Notes: generated by a model not told the origin, from the sequence alone. DNA of 64,000 bases from Bacteroidales bacterium H3 (GCA_001701135.1 DAAN01000030.1:1-64000); one strand, 5' to 3'; positions 8,361 through 16,856 are shown, counted from the first letter of the stretch. Made by a program: numbers and translations.

Positions 8361-8795
8361 CTCGGTGTTTATGTCCGGCGACGCCACGCGGCGAGGCATA
8401 CCTCCGCTCTCGCCGGTAAAAGAGGGGTCGAAAGCTATAGTCAGAAATCCTCGCTCTGCAAGCTGTTGGGCATACAGACCGCTCGATTGCTCTTTAACTG
8501 CTCCGAACGGGCCGCTTATGGCGATTGCCGGCAGTTTCCCTTCGGCATTTTTAGGTTTATACATGTCTGCGGCAAGAGTCACGCCATAGCGGTTGACAAA
8601 TGTCACCTTATGGTGGGCGACTTTCTCGCTTCTGGGGAATGTCTTATCCCATTCCTGCGTCAGTTGCAGTTGCTCAACGGGAGCAAGAGACTTATTTGTG
8701 TTAGGATTATCCATATTTTGAGCATTATTGTTAAGAGCGTATGAGTTGAGGATCATAGAGACAATCATCAGCGAAGCGCATATAAATCTATTCAT
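8349..8795 (-). pseudogene. Secreted alpha/beta hydrolase, 3' truncated
   Basis: The N-terminal part of a dienelactone-hydrolase-like or YcjY-like alpha/beta hydrolase. It has a signal peptide (about 1-21), a VTFVNRYGVTLAADMYKP strand, GPFGAVKEQSSGLYAQQLAERG (oxyanion and helix region) and FDPSFTGESGG. Homology ends at DINTEDFSA, before the catalytic serine region, where it runs into the abiEii fragment. Its ATG overlaps the cupin gene stop (ATGA), so it was the second gene of that operon. Loss of the catalytic half means it should be inactive. Confidence 0.8.
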
Positions 8796-9361
8796 CTTGA
8801 TTCAAGTTTGTTGTATTCGTCATCGCTGACCGGTTCAAACCAAACGGTTTCGGTCTTTTCTCCGGGGACCTCGAAAGCGAGATGGGCGAACCATGAGTCT
8901 TTGGCTGCTCCATGCCAATGCTTCACGTTGGCGGGGATGTGGATAACGGTGCCTGGGAGTATCTCCACTGCGGGTTTCCCTTCCTCCTGATACCATCCAC
9001 GACCGGCAACGCCCACAAGCATCTGGCCTCCGCCTTTCTCAGCTTTGTGGATGTGCCAGTTGTTGCGGCATCCAGGTTCGAAAGTGACATTAAAGAACTG
9101 TATCTGTTCGGTGGAGATCGGCGCGAGATAGCTGTTGCCGGTGAAATATTTGGCGTAAGCCGTGTTGGGTTCGCCGATAGGGAATATCATCTTGCGGGCA
9201 AAGTCGTCAAGCTGCTGGCGACCTGCAGTTTGCGTCACTTTCGTGCCGCGAACTAAAGGTTGAACTATTTTCTGTTGTGCCATAATCGGAATGAATGTGA
9301 TTATAATAAAAATTATCGCTGTGATTATTCGGTGCATATGTAAGAGTTGAAGTCTATTCAT
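8792..9361 (-). CDS. Secreted cupin-domain protein
   Basis: A 189-residue protein with an N-terminal hydrophobic signal segment (about 8-28) followed by a single cupin barrel. Cupin motif 1 is NNWHIHKAEKGGGQMLVGVAGRGWYQEE; motif 2 is PGTVIHIPANVKHWHGA. The His/His/Glu-Gln/His set suggests metal binding. Related cupins accompany carboxymuconolactone decarboxylase-like proteins and may act on small aromatic or cyano compounds; the substrate is unknown. It is divergent from an AraC regulator at 9489 and upstream of the truncated hydrolase, so the regulator probably controls this pair. An internal ATG at 9337 is an alternative start. Confidence 0.82.
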   Translation of the reverse strand: MNRLQLLHMHRIITAIIFIIITFIPIMAQQKIVQPLVRGTKVTQTAGRQQLDDFARKMIFPIGEPNTAYAKYFTGNSYLAPISTEQIQFFNVTFEPGCRNNWHIHKAEKGGGQMLVGVAGRGWYQEEGKPAVEILPGTVIHIPANVKHWHGAAKDSWFAHLAFEVPGEKTETVWFEPVSDDEYNKLESR

Positions 9362-9382
9362 ATGAAGATATTTTTACAAGTG

Positions 9383-9390
9383 CAAAATTA
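9383..9390 (-). promoter_or_regulatory. -7 box for the cupin operon
   Basis: The minus strand reads TAATTTTG, 21 bases before the cupin ATG. Confidence 0.55.
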
Positions 9391-9476
9391 CATATAGTCA
9401 AGCCGGCGTGCTTACCACTATTATAGCGAAGCCTACCAATATTCAAGATGACGATAAAAATTAGAGCTTTAATGAT

Positions 9477-9484
9477 TAAATTTG
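9477..9484 (+). promoter_or_regulatory. -7 box immediately before the AraC gene
   Basis: TAAATTTG ends four bases before the ATG at 9489. Transcription would start at or next to the start codon, giving an almost leaderless mRNA. Confidence 0.55.
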
Positions 9485-9488
9485 CATC

Positions 9489-10403
9489 ATGAAAGCTATA
9501 GGAACCATCAAATTAAACTCTATCGACGCATACAACCGTATATTCGGGCTTACGACGTATCATCCGTTGGTTACGGTCATTGATCTGAAGAAAGCTACAA
9601 AACGCATAGACAGATTGAGGATGGACTATGGCGTATATGCCTTGTATCTGAAGAATGGAGTCAACTGCACGTTGAAATACGGGCGTGAATATTATGATTA
9701 TCAAGAGGGCACCGTGGTATGCTTTTCACCGGGGCAGGTGATTGATGTCGACAGCACCGGAGAACCACTTGCCCCGGATGTGATCGGGCTGATGTTTCAT
9801 CCTGACCTTATATACGGCACACCGCTTGCCGAAAAAATCGGCAAGTTCGGTTATTTCCGTTATTCTCAGAAAGAGGCTTTGCATCTGTCGGAGAAAGAGC
9901 GGGCCATATTTACTGATTGCCTCGACAAAATCAGGGAGGAGGTCGAACATCCTGTCGACACGCATTCCGCAGCCCTCATATCGGCGAATATACAAGTTTT
10001 GCTTGAATATCTCAACAGGTTCTATGACCGGCAGTTTATAACCCGTCATTGTGCCAACTCATCTGTGGTGGCCAATTTTGAAAAGGAACTGGCAGAGATA
10101 TATTCCGAGGGGAAAGTGCTGACAGAGATACCAAAAGTGTCATATTTTGCAGAGAAAGCCAATCTTTCACCCGGATATTTCGGTGATCTTATAAAACGGG
10201 AAACCGGAAGCACTCCACAGGAAATCATATCATTGAGGCTCATAGCCGAAGCAAAACGCCGCCTCGCCGCCACAGACCATGACATAAGTGTCATAGCCTA
10301 CGATCTCGGTTTTCAATATCCGCAACATTTCACACGGCTCTTCAAGCGGGTAACGGGCAAAAGCCCGAGTACATTCCGAAACGAATTCTATTCCAATAAT
10401 TGA
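9489..10403 (+). CDS. AraC family transcriptional regulator
   Basis: A 304-residue protein. The N-terminal half is a cupin-like sensory domain (about 35-150). The C-terminal 100 residues are a double helix-turn-helix AraC domain with SYFAEKANLSPGYFGDLIKR and the family signature ISVIAYDLGFQYPQHFTRLFKRVTGKSPSTFR. It is transcribed divergently from the cupin/hydrolase pair, the usual arrangement for a regulator and its target. The effector cannot be predicted. Confidence 0.9.
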   Translation: MKAIGTIKLNSIDAYNRIFGLTTYHPLVTVIDLKKATKRIDRLRMDYGVYALYLKNGVNCTLKYGREYYDYQEGTVVCFSPGQVIDVDSTGEPLAPDVIGLMFHPDLIYGTPLAEKIGKFGYFRYSQKEALHLSEKERAIFTDCLDKIREEVEHPVDTHSAALISANIQVLLEYLNRFYDRQFITRHCANSSVVANFEKELAEIYSEGKVLTEIPKVSYFAEKANLSPGYFGDLIKRETGSTPQEIISLRLIAEAKRRLAATDHDISVIAYDLGFQYPQHFTRLFKRVTGKSPSTFRNEFYSNN

Positions 10404-10450
10404 AAAAGACACAGCTCGTTAGGGGCGTATTTGCAATAATAAAAATATCA

Positions 10451-11068
10451 TTACAACTTATCGATTGCTTCCTGCAGTTTGTAGAGAAAGCATGCCGCAT
10501 GTGCACCGTCCATCTGAGTGTGGTGAAATTGGAATGATACAACCAGTCGGGTTCTTACAATCCCTTTGCGGTATCGTCCCCAAATCAGAAACGGATTGTT
10601 AAAGATGCCGCTATACATGCCTACTGCTCCGTCGATATCGTATTGCGCCAATGCCGATGTGCCGATAACCATACTGTCTGTTATATCGTGGTTTTCACAG
10701 GTCTCGGCCACCTGGCGGGTAAGGCGCAGATAGTCGGCGTTGAAAACGGAGAGGTCGTCGGTATAGGGTATGTCGCATGAACTTACCTCGCCTTCCCGAT
10801 TGAGCACGATAGTGTTGACAGCTATCGAGTCATAACGCATCAGTTTGTCGCCGACCGGGAGCATATAAAACTCCTTGACCTGCGAGGCGGCACGGCCTAT
10901 GCACCAGCACATCAGCATATTAAATTTCAGACCTTGCCGGCGGCTGATACGGCGTAGCCGGGTCACGTCGAGCGTTTTAAACAGTGTCACCATCGGCATC
11001 GGGGCCTTCATCCACATCTCGAATGCGTATGCACGGGTGGTTTCTTTCGGATTTACTTCTTCCATCAT
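10451..11068 (-). CDS. Chloramphenicol acetyltransferase-like protein
   Basis: A 205-residue member of the CAT fold family. It has the catalytic histidine motif HHTQMDGAHA near the C-terminus and the conserved FNMLMCWCIGRAA helix. The family transfers acetyl from acetyl-CoA to a hydroxyl, as a trimer. Many chromosomal CAT-like proteins in Bacteroidales are uncharacterised and need not confer chloramphenicol resistance. It is convergent with the AraC gene at 9489 and downstream of another AraC gene on the same strand. Confidence 0.85.
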   Translation of the reverse strand: MMEEVNPKETTRAYAFEMWMKAPMPMVTLFKTLDVTRLRRISRRQGLKFNMLMCWCIGRAASQVKEFYMLPVGDKLMRYDSIAVNTIVLNREGEVSSCDIPYTDDLSVFNADYLRLTRQVAETCENHDITDSMVIGTSALAQYDIDGAVGMYSGIFNNPFLIWGRYRKGIVRTRLVVSFQFHHTQMDGAHAACFLYKLQEAIDKL

Positions 11069-11079
11069 CTTTTTTGTTA

Positions 11080-11087
11080 CAAAATTA
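11080..11087 (-). promoter_or_regulatory. -7 box for the CAT-like gene
   Basis: The minus strand reads TAATTTTG, matching TAnnTTTG, 11 bases before the first ATG. Confidence 0.5.
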
Positions 11088-11125
11088 CATCGAACGCGTC
11101 AGCCTCGATAGAATAAAAGGGACAT

Positions 11126-11908
11126 TTACACCGGAAAGGTATATAAATCTGAGTATGGTGTCTGGTATTCAGCCAGTTGCTTGGGCGTAATGCCGCTAAA
11201 CAGGCGGAAGTCGCGGATGAAATGCGACTGGTCGGAGTACCCGTTGGCGTATGCAATTCCGGCATAATCGCGTGAACCGAGCTGCATCATCCTCAAAGCC
11301 CGCTGGAACCGGGCTATGCGTCCGTATTCCTTAGGATTCATGCCGACATATTCGCGGAACAGGCGACCGTGTTGTTTCTTTCCGAGACAGGCGATTCCGG
11401 CGAGATTGTCAACCGAGGTTGACGGCGAGCGGAGCAATGCGGCGAGCGATGTCCCGATTTTTTCGATGTTCAACGAAGGGGCAATTCGTGAGGTCAGCCA
11501 TTGTTCTATCAGTGATACTGCCGTTCCGGAATCCGCACAATCAAAAATCCGGTCGGCAAGCAGGTTCAGTTGTTTGTTCCCAATATCGTAGCCCGAAATC
11601 TCCTTATTGTAAAATGCCGACGGCGGAGTGTCGATGAACATCCCGATGGTATGGGGATAGAAAACGGCGACAATCATTTCCGTGTCACCGTCAGAGGCTA
11701 TATGTGCCGGGAAATTCACCTGCCCGCTGATGGTGAATTTATCCTGACGGGAAGATAATTCGGGGATAAACAGCGGCGTGCGCCGATGAAAAATCATTTG
11801 CGGACAACCGATAGGGAATGTCAGGACACTGAAAGGCTTATCGCTTTCCAGCACCCAATAGTAGCGCACATACGGGCACAATTCATTCTTCGGTAAGATG
11901 ATTTTCAT
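11126..11908 (-). CDS. AraC family regulator with DUF6597-like N-terminus
   Basis: A 260-residue protein. The N-terminus (about 1-110) begins PYVRYYWVLESD and contains FPIGCPQMIFH, typical of the small sensory domain often annotated DUF6597. The C-terminal AraC domain includes LAGIACLGKKQHGRLFREYVGMNPKEYGRIARFQRAL and IAYANGYSDQSHFIRDFRLFSGITPKQL. It sits between the CatB-like and CAT-like acetyltransferase genes on the same strand and may regulate them; that link is inferred from position only. Confidence 0.88.
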   Translation of the reverse strand: MKIILPKNELCPYVRYYWVLESDKPFSVLTFPIGCPQMIFHRRTPLFIPELSSRQDKFTISGQVNFPAHIASDGDTEMIVAVFYPHTIGMFIDTPPSAFYNKEISGYDIGNKQLNLLADRIFDCADSGTAVSLIEQWLTSRIAPSLNIEKIGTSLAALLRSPSTSVDNLAGIACLGKKQHGRLFREYVGMNPKEYGRIARFQRALRMMQLGSRDYAGIAYANGYSDQSHFIRDFRLFSGITPKQLAEYQTPYSDLYTFPV

Positions 11909-11931
11909 CGCTGCATGATCTCAAATGAATT

Positions 11932-12561
11932 TCATTGATGCTCCAGCATATCAATGTTGTCGGAATGAATTGCTTTAATTACATTACGAATCTTGTCATC
12001 CGGCCAGTTCCACCATTGTAGTTCCAACAAACGCTTTATAACGTCCGGAGCAAATCGTTTACGAATTTCTTTTGCCGGGACACCGCCCACTATTGAATAT
12101 GGCTCGACATCTTTGGTGACGACGGCTCTCGTGCCGATAATTGCACCGTCGCCGATTGTAACTCCGGCCATGATTACCGCATCATAACCAATCCATACAT
12201 CATTGCCAATAACTATGTCACCTTTGTTATCCCAGGCTGAGGCAACTTCCGACTTTGGCAAGTCCCATTCCTCGAAAAACAAAGGAAATGTGTAGGTTGA
12301 GAGTGATTTAAGCGAATGATTGGCGCAGTTGAAAATAAACTTGGCACCGCAGGCTATCGAGCAGAACTTACCGATTACAAGCCTGTCATTATTTATCGGA
12401 TAATGATAGAGCACATTGTTTTTCTCGAAGTCTCGCGGATCATTCACAAAATCATTGTATATGGTGAAGTCTCCGACCTCGATTGTAGGGCGCGTGACAA
12501 CCGATTTCAGATACACTGTCTGATTATCATTGGAACGTGGATAAATTTTATTCCTGTCCAT
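11932..12561 (-). CDS. CatB/Vat-type xenobiotic O-acetyltransferase
   Basis: A 209-residue left-handed beta-helix (hexapeptide repeat) acetyltransferase. Characteristic blocks are IGKFCSIACGAKFIFNCANH, the catalytic-histidine-containing loop before SLSTYTFPLF, VIGNDVWIGYDAVIMAGVTIGDGAIIGTRAVVTKDV and a C-terminal WWNWPDDKI. This matches the CatB and streptogramin-A (Vat) group, which acetylates drug hydroxyls as a trimer. Length is typical. Whether it confers resistance is unknown; related chromosomal copies are common. Confidence 0.87.
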   Translation of the reverse strand: MDRNKIYPRSNDNQTVYLKSVVTRPTIEVGDFTIYNDFVNDPRDFEKNNVLYHYPINNDRLVIGKFCSIACGAKFIFNCANHSLKSLSTYTFPLFFEEWDLPKSEVASAWDNKGDIVIGNDVWIGYDAVIMAGVTIGDGAIIGTRAVVTKDVEPYSIVGGVPAKEIRKRFAPDVIKRLLELQWWNWPDDKIRNVIKAIHSDNIDMLEHQ

Positions 12562-12564
12562 AGT

Positions 12565-12660
12565 TTAATCCTTTAACTGTTTGATAAGCCATGCAATATT
12601 TTCGCCGAGGTTGCGCATATTTGCCATACCTTCGTCATCGTTTAGTACATCACCGATATT
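12565..12660 (-). pseudogene. 3' remnant of a flavodoxin-family gene
   Basis: The minus strand directly after the tfoX stop reads, in the same frame, DVLNDDEGMANMRNLGENIA and then WLIKQLKD before a stop at 12565. This resembles the C-terminus of Bacteroidales flavodoxin-family or NADPH-dependent FMN reductase proteins. The rest of the gene is missing, so a deletion probably fused this tail to the end of the tfoX-like gene. Confidence 0.5.
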
Positions 12661-13023
12661 TTACCATAGACTATATTCCAGTAGGTAGAGCCAACAACAA
12701 TCATCTCTTATTTCTTTTTTTGGTTTTGGGAAAGGCAGAACGCTCCATGATGTTTTTATCACTCTCAAAACCTTTTGTTTGTCGCGGAAGTCAAGGATAT
12801 AAGCTTCTTTTGCTCCTTCATAAGGGCAACCGCATTCGGCATTGGCCATCAAATCTGCAATGACAGGCAACTTCTTGACAAAGGCGGTATTGTTACAGGC
12901 CGTTATCACGCATTTATCATTAACATAAATGACATAATCTCCCATCATTTTCAGGCTCCGTACCTCTCCCAAAGGAGCAAGCGCGTCGCAAACGAACTCA
13001 ATAAAATCAGATGAACAAGCCAT
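12661..13023 (-). CDS. TfoX/Sxy N-terminal domain protein
   Basis: A 120-residue protein with the TfoX N-terminal fold: FIEFVCDALAPLGEVRSLKMMGDYVIYVNDKCVITACNNTAFVK, then GCPYEGAKEAYILD. Stand-alone TfoX-N proteins are widespread and their role is unclear; full-length Sxy activates competence genes in gammaproteobacteria. The ATG at 13023 (MACSSDF) is preferred over an upstream in-frame start at 13050 that lies in the PfpI remnant. The C-terminus may be altered, because a deletion junction lies at its stop codon. Confidence 0.78.
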   Translation of the reverse strand: MACSSDFIEFVCDALAPLGEVRSLKMMGDYVIYVNDKCVITACNNTAFVKKLPVIADLMANAECGCPYEGAKEAYILDFRDKQKVLRVIKTSWSVLPFPKPKKEIRDDCCWLYLLEYSLW

Positions 13024-13027
13024 ATTT

Positions 13028-13484
13028 TTATTTTGAAGGAAATAGATCACAGAAGCCCTGTTTGTTAAACCGGTAGTACATTTCTATACGCTCCGGCGTG
13101 TCATTTTCGAGCAACAGCAACAGTTCCCTGGCAAATTCGAGGGTTGCAGAGCCGTTAGCCGTGACGATATTCCTGTCGCTGACGGCCTGCGCATGGATGT
13201 AGCTGTCTTGGGCACAACTTTGTCAGCAACAGGTGTACCCCACCCGAAACCACCAATCAGAACCAACGCTGCATAATCGTCGGGCATCGTGTCAAACGAA
13301 TAGTCGGGCAATGTGCGGAAGCCTCCGATAGATCGTATCGGTTCCATTGTGGGGGCTACGGCCTTGTTTACATATTTGGGTGTTTCTTTTAAAGCAAACT
13401 CATCGGATGCGATTGCTTGAGCGAGATACACAGCCTCATACTCCACATAATCCGGAAGGAAGATAAAAGAATTTCGTTGCTCAT
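13028..13484 (-). pseudogene. DJ-1/PfpI family protein, decayed
   Basis: The frame from 13446 encodes a PfpI N-terminal half (YEAVYLAQAIASDEF to VLIGGFGWGTPVADKVV). Another frame then encodes the C-terminal part (YIHAQAVSDRNIVTANGSA, ELLLLLENDTPERIEMYYRF, stop at 13028). The region between, which in this family holds the nucleophilic cysteine (G-C-N/H-G), is deleted and the frame is shifted. Near the start, MSNEI at 13484 also lies in a different frame. At least two lesions are therefore present and the protein cannot be active. Confidence 0.8.
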
Positions 13485-13540
13485 AAAATTAGTATTTTAT
13501 GGTTTGACATCATGGTGTAAACGTTGTCGCGACTAAGTCA

Positions 13541-13548
13541 CAAAATTA
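13541..13548 (-). promoter_or_regulatory. -7 box before the PfpI remnant
   Basis: The minus strand reads TAATTTTG, upstream of the MSNEI start of the decayed PfpI gene. Confidence 0.45.
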
Positions 13549-13662
13549 ATAAAAAATGTCAAACTATGATATATCGGAACTTTATAAGAAATATATGAAA
13601 ACAGATGGATTTGCGGGGTTGATCAAAAATGATTAACTTCGCGGAGGTTGAATAATGACGAC

Positions 13663-14439
13663 ATGACAGTTTTTGAACAACTTTTGGTTTGTGCCGGAGG
13701 ACTCGGGCTCGCCTCGCTGATCGGCTCGGCGGCGGGAATGGTGGTTCGCCGCATACCGCATAAATGGAACGACAGCTTTCTCGGATTTTGCGCCGGCATG
13801 ATGCTGACGGCAGCATTGGTGTGTCTGATTGTGCCTGCTGTGGAAATGGCCGGTCCGGCCGGATGGTGGCAACCTGTTGTCGGAGCCGCACTCGGTGTGG
13901 CTCTTATCGCACTGCTTGACCGCGTTACTCCTCATCTTCATCATATTGCCGGAATCGAAGAGGGCGAAAAGGAGGAACGACACACCACAGCCAACAAATC
14001 CATTAACCGAGTGCTTCTGTTTGTAATAGCGATAGCCATTCACAAATTTCCGGAGGGACTCGCCACCGGTATCGTATTCGATGGCGACAACCTCGCAAAC
14101 GCATATACCGTAGCAATAACCATTGCCATCCAGAATATCCCTGAGGGGATGGTAGTAGTAACACCGCTGATAATGATAGGGGTGAGGTTCCGGCGTGTGA
14201 TAGGGGTATCGCTCGCTGTGGCCTTTCTTGAAATTGCAGGGGTGATAGCCGGATATTTTCTCGGTGACATATCCACGGCATTGCTGCCTACGCTGACGGC
14301 TCTCGCCGGAGGAGCCATGCTCTACGTCATCAGTGATGAAATGATACCGGAGACCCACAGCCACGGCTTCGAGAAGCATGCCACATACGCCCTCGTTGCC
14401 GGCGTGATGTCGATGCTCTATATCCAGATGTTTGTCTAA
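13663..14439 (+). CDS. ZIP family metal transporter
   Basis: A 258-residue inner-membrane protein with eight predicted helices. The ZIP metal-site motifs are in IAIHKFPEGLATG (TM4) and IAIQNIPEGMVV (TM5), both H/N-x-P-E-G. A short His-rich loop (TPHLHH) precedes them. ZIP proteins move zinc or related divalent ions into the cytoplasm, though bacterial GufA-like members vary. The ATG at 13663 is chosen over an upstream TTG. The permease gene starts one base after its stop codon, so the two form a metal-handling operon. Confidence 0.9.
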   Translation: MTVFEQLLVCAGGLGLASLIGSAAGMVVRRIPHKWNDSFLGFCAGMMLTAALVCLIVPAVEMAGPAGWWQPVVGAALGVALIALLDRVTPHLHHIAGIEEGEKEERHTTANKSINRVLLFVIAIAIHKFPEGLATGIVFDGDNLANAYTVAITIAIQNIPEGMVVVTPLIMIGVRFRRVIGVSLAVAFLEIAGVIAGYFLGDISTALLPTLTALAGGAMLYVISDEMIPETHSHGFEKHATYALVAGVMSMLYIQMFV

Positions 14440-14440
14440 A

Positions 14441-15664
14441 ATGGAGTTTATATATTCGCTTATAAATATGTTGGCCGAAATGGCGCCATACCTTCTTTTA
14501 GGTTTCGGCATCGCCGGTCTCCTCTATGCTTTCGTCCCAGGTAAGTTTTACCAGAACCATCTTTCGCGTCCCGGTGTCGGTTCGGTCATCAAAGCCGCGC
14601 TGATAGGGGTGCCGTTGCCGCTGTGTTCCTGCGGAGTGCTCCCCACCGCAGTGTCGTTGCGACGCAACGGGGCATCGCGTGGCGCCACCACATCGTTTCT
14701 GATCGCAACCCCGCAGACCGGCATCGACTCTATAGCCGCCACCTATTCGTTGCTCGGGCCTGCCTTCGCTATCATTCGTCCCGTAGCAGCACTCATCACA
14801 GCCTTTGTCGGCGGAATGCTTGTTAACAGAGAAGATAAAAGTGACACCAACGATGAAGACTCTGATGTAGACACTATCGACGCCCCCACGGCTACCGGTT
14901 TCAGGAGCAAAATTCTCGGCGCCCTGAAGTATGGCTATGTCGATATGGTACAGAACATAGGCAAATGGCTGATAATCGGACTTGTCATTGCAGCCGCCAT
15001 CACCGTGTTCATCCCCGACGGATTCTTCACATTCTTTGCCGGTTATCCGTTGCTTTCAATGATTGCTGTGGTAATTGTAGCCGTGCCGATGTATGTATGC
15101 TCTACAGGATCCATTCCTATCGCACTTTCGTTGATGCTCAAAGGCTTAAGCCCGGGAGCTGCGTTTGTGTTGCTTATGGCCGGCCCGGCGGCCAACTTTG
15201 CCTCGATAATAATTGTCGGAAAATCACTCGGGAAGAAAGCCGCCGCAATTTATCTTGGCACTATCATACTCGGTGCGATAGCGATAGGTATGATTATCGA
15301 CATGTTCATGCCCCGAGGATGGTTCCCGATGTCTATGGTGGCAGGGACAACACATTGCCATCTCAATGTAGGTCTGTTTCCCGGATTGTGCTCGCTTCTA
15401 CTTATCATACTGCTGATTAATGCATTGATCAGACGTTATACTTCAAATAGAACTAAAGCTATGGACAAAGGAGTTATTAAAATCACGGTTAAAGGCATGA
15501 GTTGCGGCCACTGCAAAGCAATGGTTGAAAAAAATCTCGGCAACCTTCCCGGAGTAGAATCCGTTACAATTGATCTCGCATCAGGAGAAACTGTTATAAA
15601 AGGAGAACCTGACCTCTCTGCCATTCGGGAGGTTATCAACGACCTTGGTTTTTCGATGGACTGA
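14441..15664 (+). CDS. SO_0444-type metal efflux permease with C-terminal HMA domain
   Basis: A 407-residue protein. The membrane part (about 1-345) is a DUF318/ArsP-like permease with GVPLPLCSCGVLPTAVSLRRNGASRGAT and a second half YVCSTGSIPIALSLMLKGLSPGAAFVLLMAGPA. The CSCG and CSTGS motifs suit thiol-mediated metal handling. A heavy-metal-associated domain follows at about 355-407, with the copper-binding motif GMSCGHCKAMVEK. The family is predicted to export Cu or Zn. It is coupled to the upstream ZIP gene. A TTG start 9 bases earlier is possible but overlaps the ZIP stop. Confidence 0.88.
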   Translation: MEFIYSLINMLAEMAPYLLLGFGIAGLLYAFVPGKFYQNHLSRPGVGSVIKAALIGVPLPLCSCGVLPTAVSLRRNGASRGATTSFLIATPQTGIDSIAATYSLLGPAFAIIRPVAALITAFVGGMLVNREDKSDTNDEDSDVDTIDAPTATGFRSKILGALKYGYVDMVQNIGKWLIIGLVIAAAITVFIPDGFFTFFAGYPLLSMIAVVIVAVPMYVCSTGSIPIALSLMLKGLSPGAAFVLLMAGPAANFASIIIVGKSLGKKAAAIYLGTIILGAIAIGMIIDMFMPRGWFPMSMVAGTTHCHLNVGLFPGLCSLLLIILLINALIRRYTSNRTKAMDKGVIKITVKGMSCGHCKAMVEKNLGNLPGVESVTIDLASGETVIKGEPDLSAIREVINDLGFSMD

Positions 15665-15716
15665 TCGCCATAACGGTTTATCAGCCAAACAGACCTTATA
15701 ATAATGCTTTTCTATG

Positions 15717-16118
15717 TCACCGTGCAATAAAGAGTTGTACGGCGGCATAACCTGTATACAGAAGTAAAAAGCCTACAATAATACTGGCTGCCACATATCC
15801 GCAGACCAACAGAAAATTGGAGGATTGAAACAGCAGATAGTTTTCATTTACGAAAGTTGAGAAGGTGGTGAATCCTCCGCAAAAACCGACGGTCAACAAC
15901 AGGCGTAGCTGCGGAGACAGCATGCCGGAGATTCCACTGTTGTCAGAAATACCGTAAAATAATCCGATAAGAAAACATCCGGCTACGTTAACCACAAACG
16001 TTCCCCAGGGAAACAAACCTGCTGCACAATGGGCCTGTATAATCTTGCTCAGCAAATAGCGACATACGCCTCCGAGGCCGCTCCCTAAAAACACAGCCAG
16101 TAGATTCAGTGCATTCAT
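15717..16118 (-). CDS. crcB: Fluoride channel CrcB/FluC
   Basis: A 133-residue membrane protein with four helices and the FluC signatures GSGLGGVCRYLLS, FPWGTFVVNVAGCFLIG and VGFCGGFTTFSTF. It forms a dual-topology dimeric channel that exports fluoride. The ATG overlaps the thymidine kinase stop codon (ATGA), so it is cotranscribed with tdk. I see no obvious fluoride riboswitch upstream. Confidence 0.93.
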   Translation of the reverse strand: MNALNLLAVFLGSGLGGVCRYLLSKIIQAHCAAGLFPWGTFVVNVAGCFLIGLFYGISDNSGISGMLSPQLRLLLTVGFCGGFTTFSTFVNENYLLFQSSNFLLVCGYVAASIIVGFLLLYTGYAAVQLFIAR

Positions 16119-16768
16119 TCAGTGTCGGAAGCAGTAAACAGACTTTCAAAAAAGGGGAGAGACAGCCGCTCGGCCTGCGCGATGCGCTTGTTGCGCCAGC
16201 ATTTGCGGCAGACGGCCACATAGCGTTCATCGCCCCCGATTTCCACCTGAGCGCCTTCGGTCAGGATATCGCCATTGTGATCGATGCGGGCGTTGACTAT
16301 CGTCTTGTGTCCGCAAGTGCAGGTCGACTTTATTTCATCAATGGTGTCGGCGATCTCAAACAGGCGTCTCGAACCTTCGAAAAGATTAGTCTTGAAATCT
16401 GTGCGAAGTCCGTAACACACCACATTACAGCCGAAATCGTCAACAATCATTGAAAGCTGGTCAACCTGACGGGCCGTGAGAAACTGCGCCTCGTCAATCA
16501 GAAACCAGTCGGTGATTTCGCCGGTTTCCTTGAAATGCTTTCTGGCGAAGGCATAGAGATCCGTTTCGGGAAAGATCCACCGGCAAGAACGTTCTATACC
16601 GATGCGCGACCGTATCACCGACACACCTTCGCGGGTGTCGACAGCGGGTTTCATACATACATAGCTGATGTGGCGCTCCTCGAAGTTGTAAGCCGTGGTG
16701 AGCAACAGAGCCGTCTTGGCCGACCCCATTGTGCCGTAGCGGAAATAAAGTTTACCTTTTCGATGCAT
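16115..16768 (-). CDS. tdk: Thymidine kinase
   Basis: A 217-residue type II thymidine kinase: P-loop GTMGSAKTA near residue 12, Walker B-like FLIDEAQFL, and a zinc-binding lasso with CTCGHK and CRKCW. It phosphorylates thymidine with ATP for salvage of dTMP in the cytoplasm. Length is typical. It is the first gene of a two-gene unit with crcB. Confidence 0.93.
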   Translation of the reverse strand: MHRKGKLYFRYGTMGSAKTALLLTTAYNFEERHISYVCMKPAVDTREGVSVIRSRIGIERSCRWIFPETDLYAFARKHFKETGEITDWFLIDEAQFLTARQVDQLSMIVDDFGCNVVCYGLRTDFKTNLFEGSRRLFEIADTIDEIKSTCTCGHKTIVNARIDHNGDILTEGAQVEIGGDERYVAVCRKCWRNKRIAQAERLSLPFFESLFTASDTE

Positions 16769-16856
16769 TTTGACATGTGATAATCGACATCGCGAAGTTA
16801 TGGATAATAATTCAAATCACGCGCAAGATGGCACTGAAAGTTTTCAACATTTTTCG

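Noticed and set aside
8361..8744. Open frame continuing the abiEii gene for 128 codons
   Set aside because: It is the antisense of the hydrolase gene and has no AbiEii-like sequence.
10451..12561. A clinical resistance cassette (CAT plus Vat)
   Set aside because: No integron, transposase or plasmid signature is present, and both families have many chromosomal members of unknown substrate.
15665..16118. Fluoride riboswitch linked to crcB
   Set aside because: crcB is the second gene after tdk and I could not see the conserved riboswitch fold upstream of either gene.
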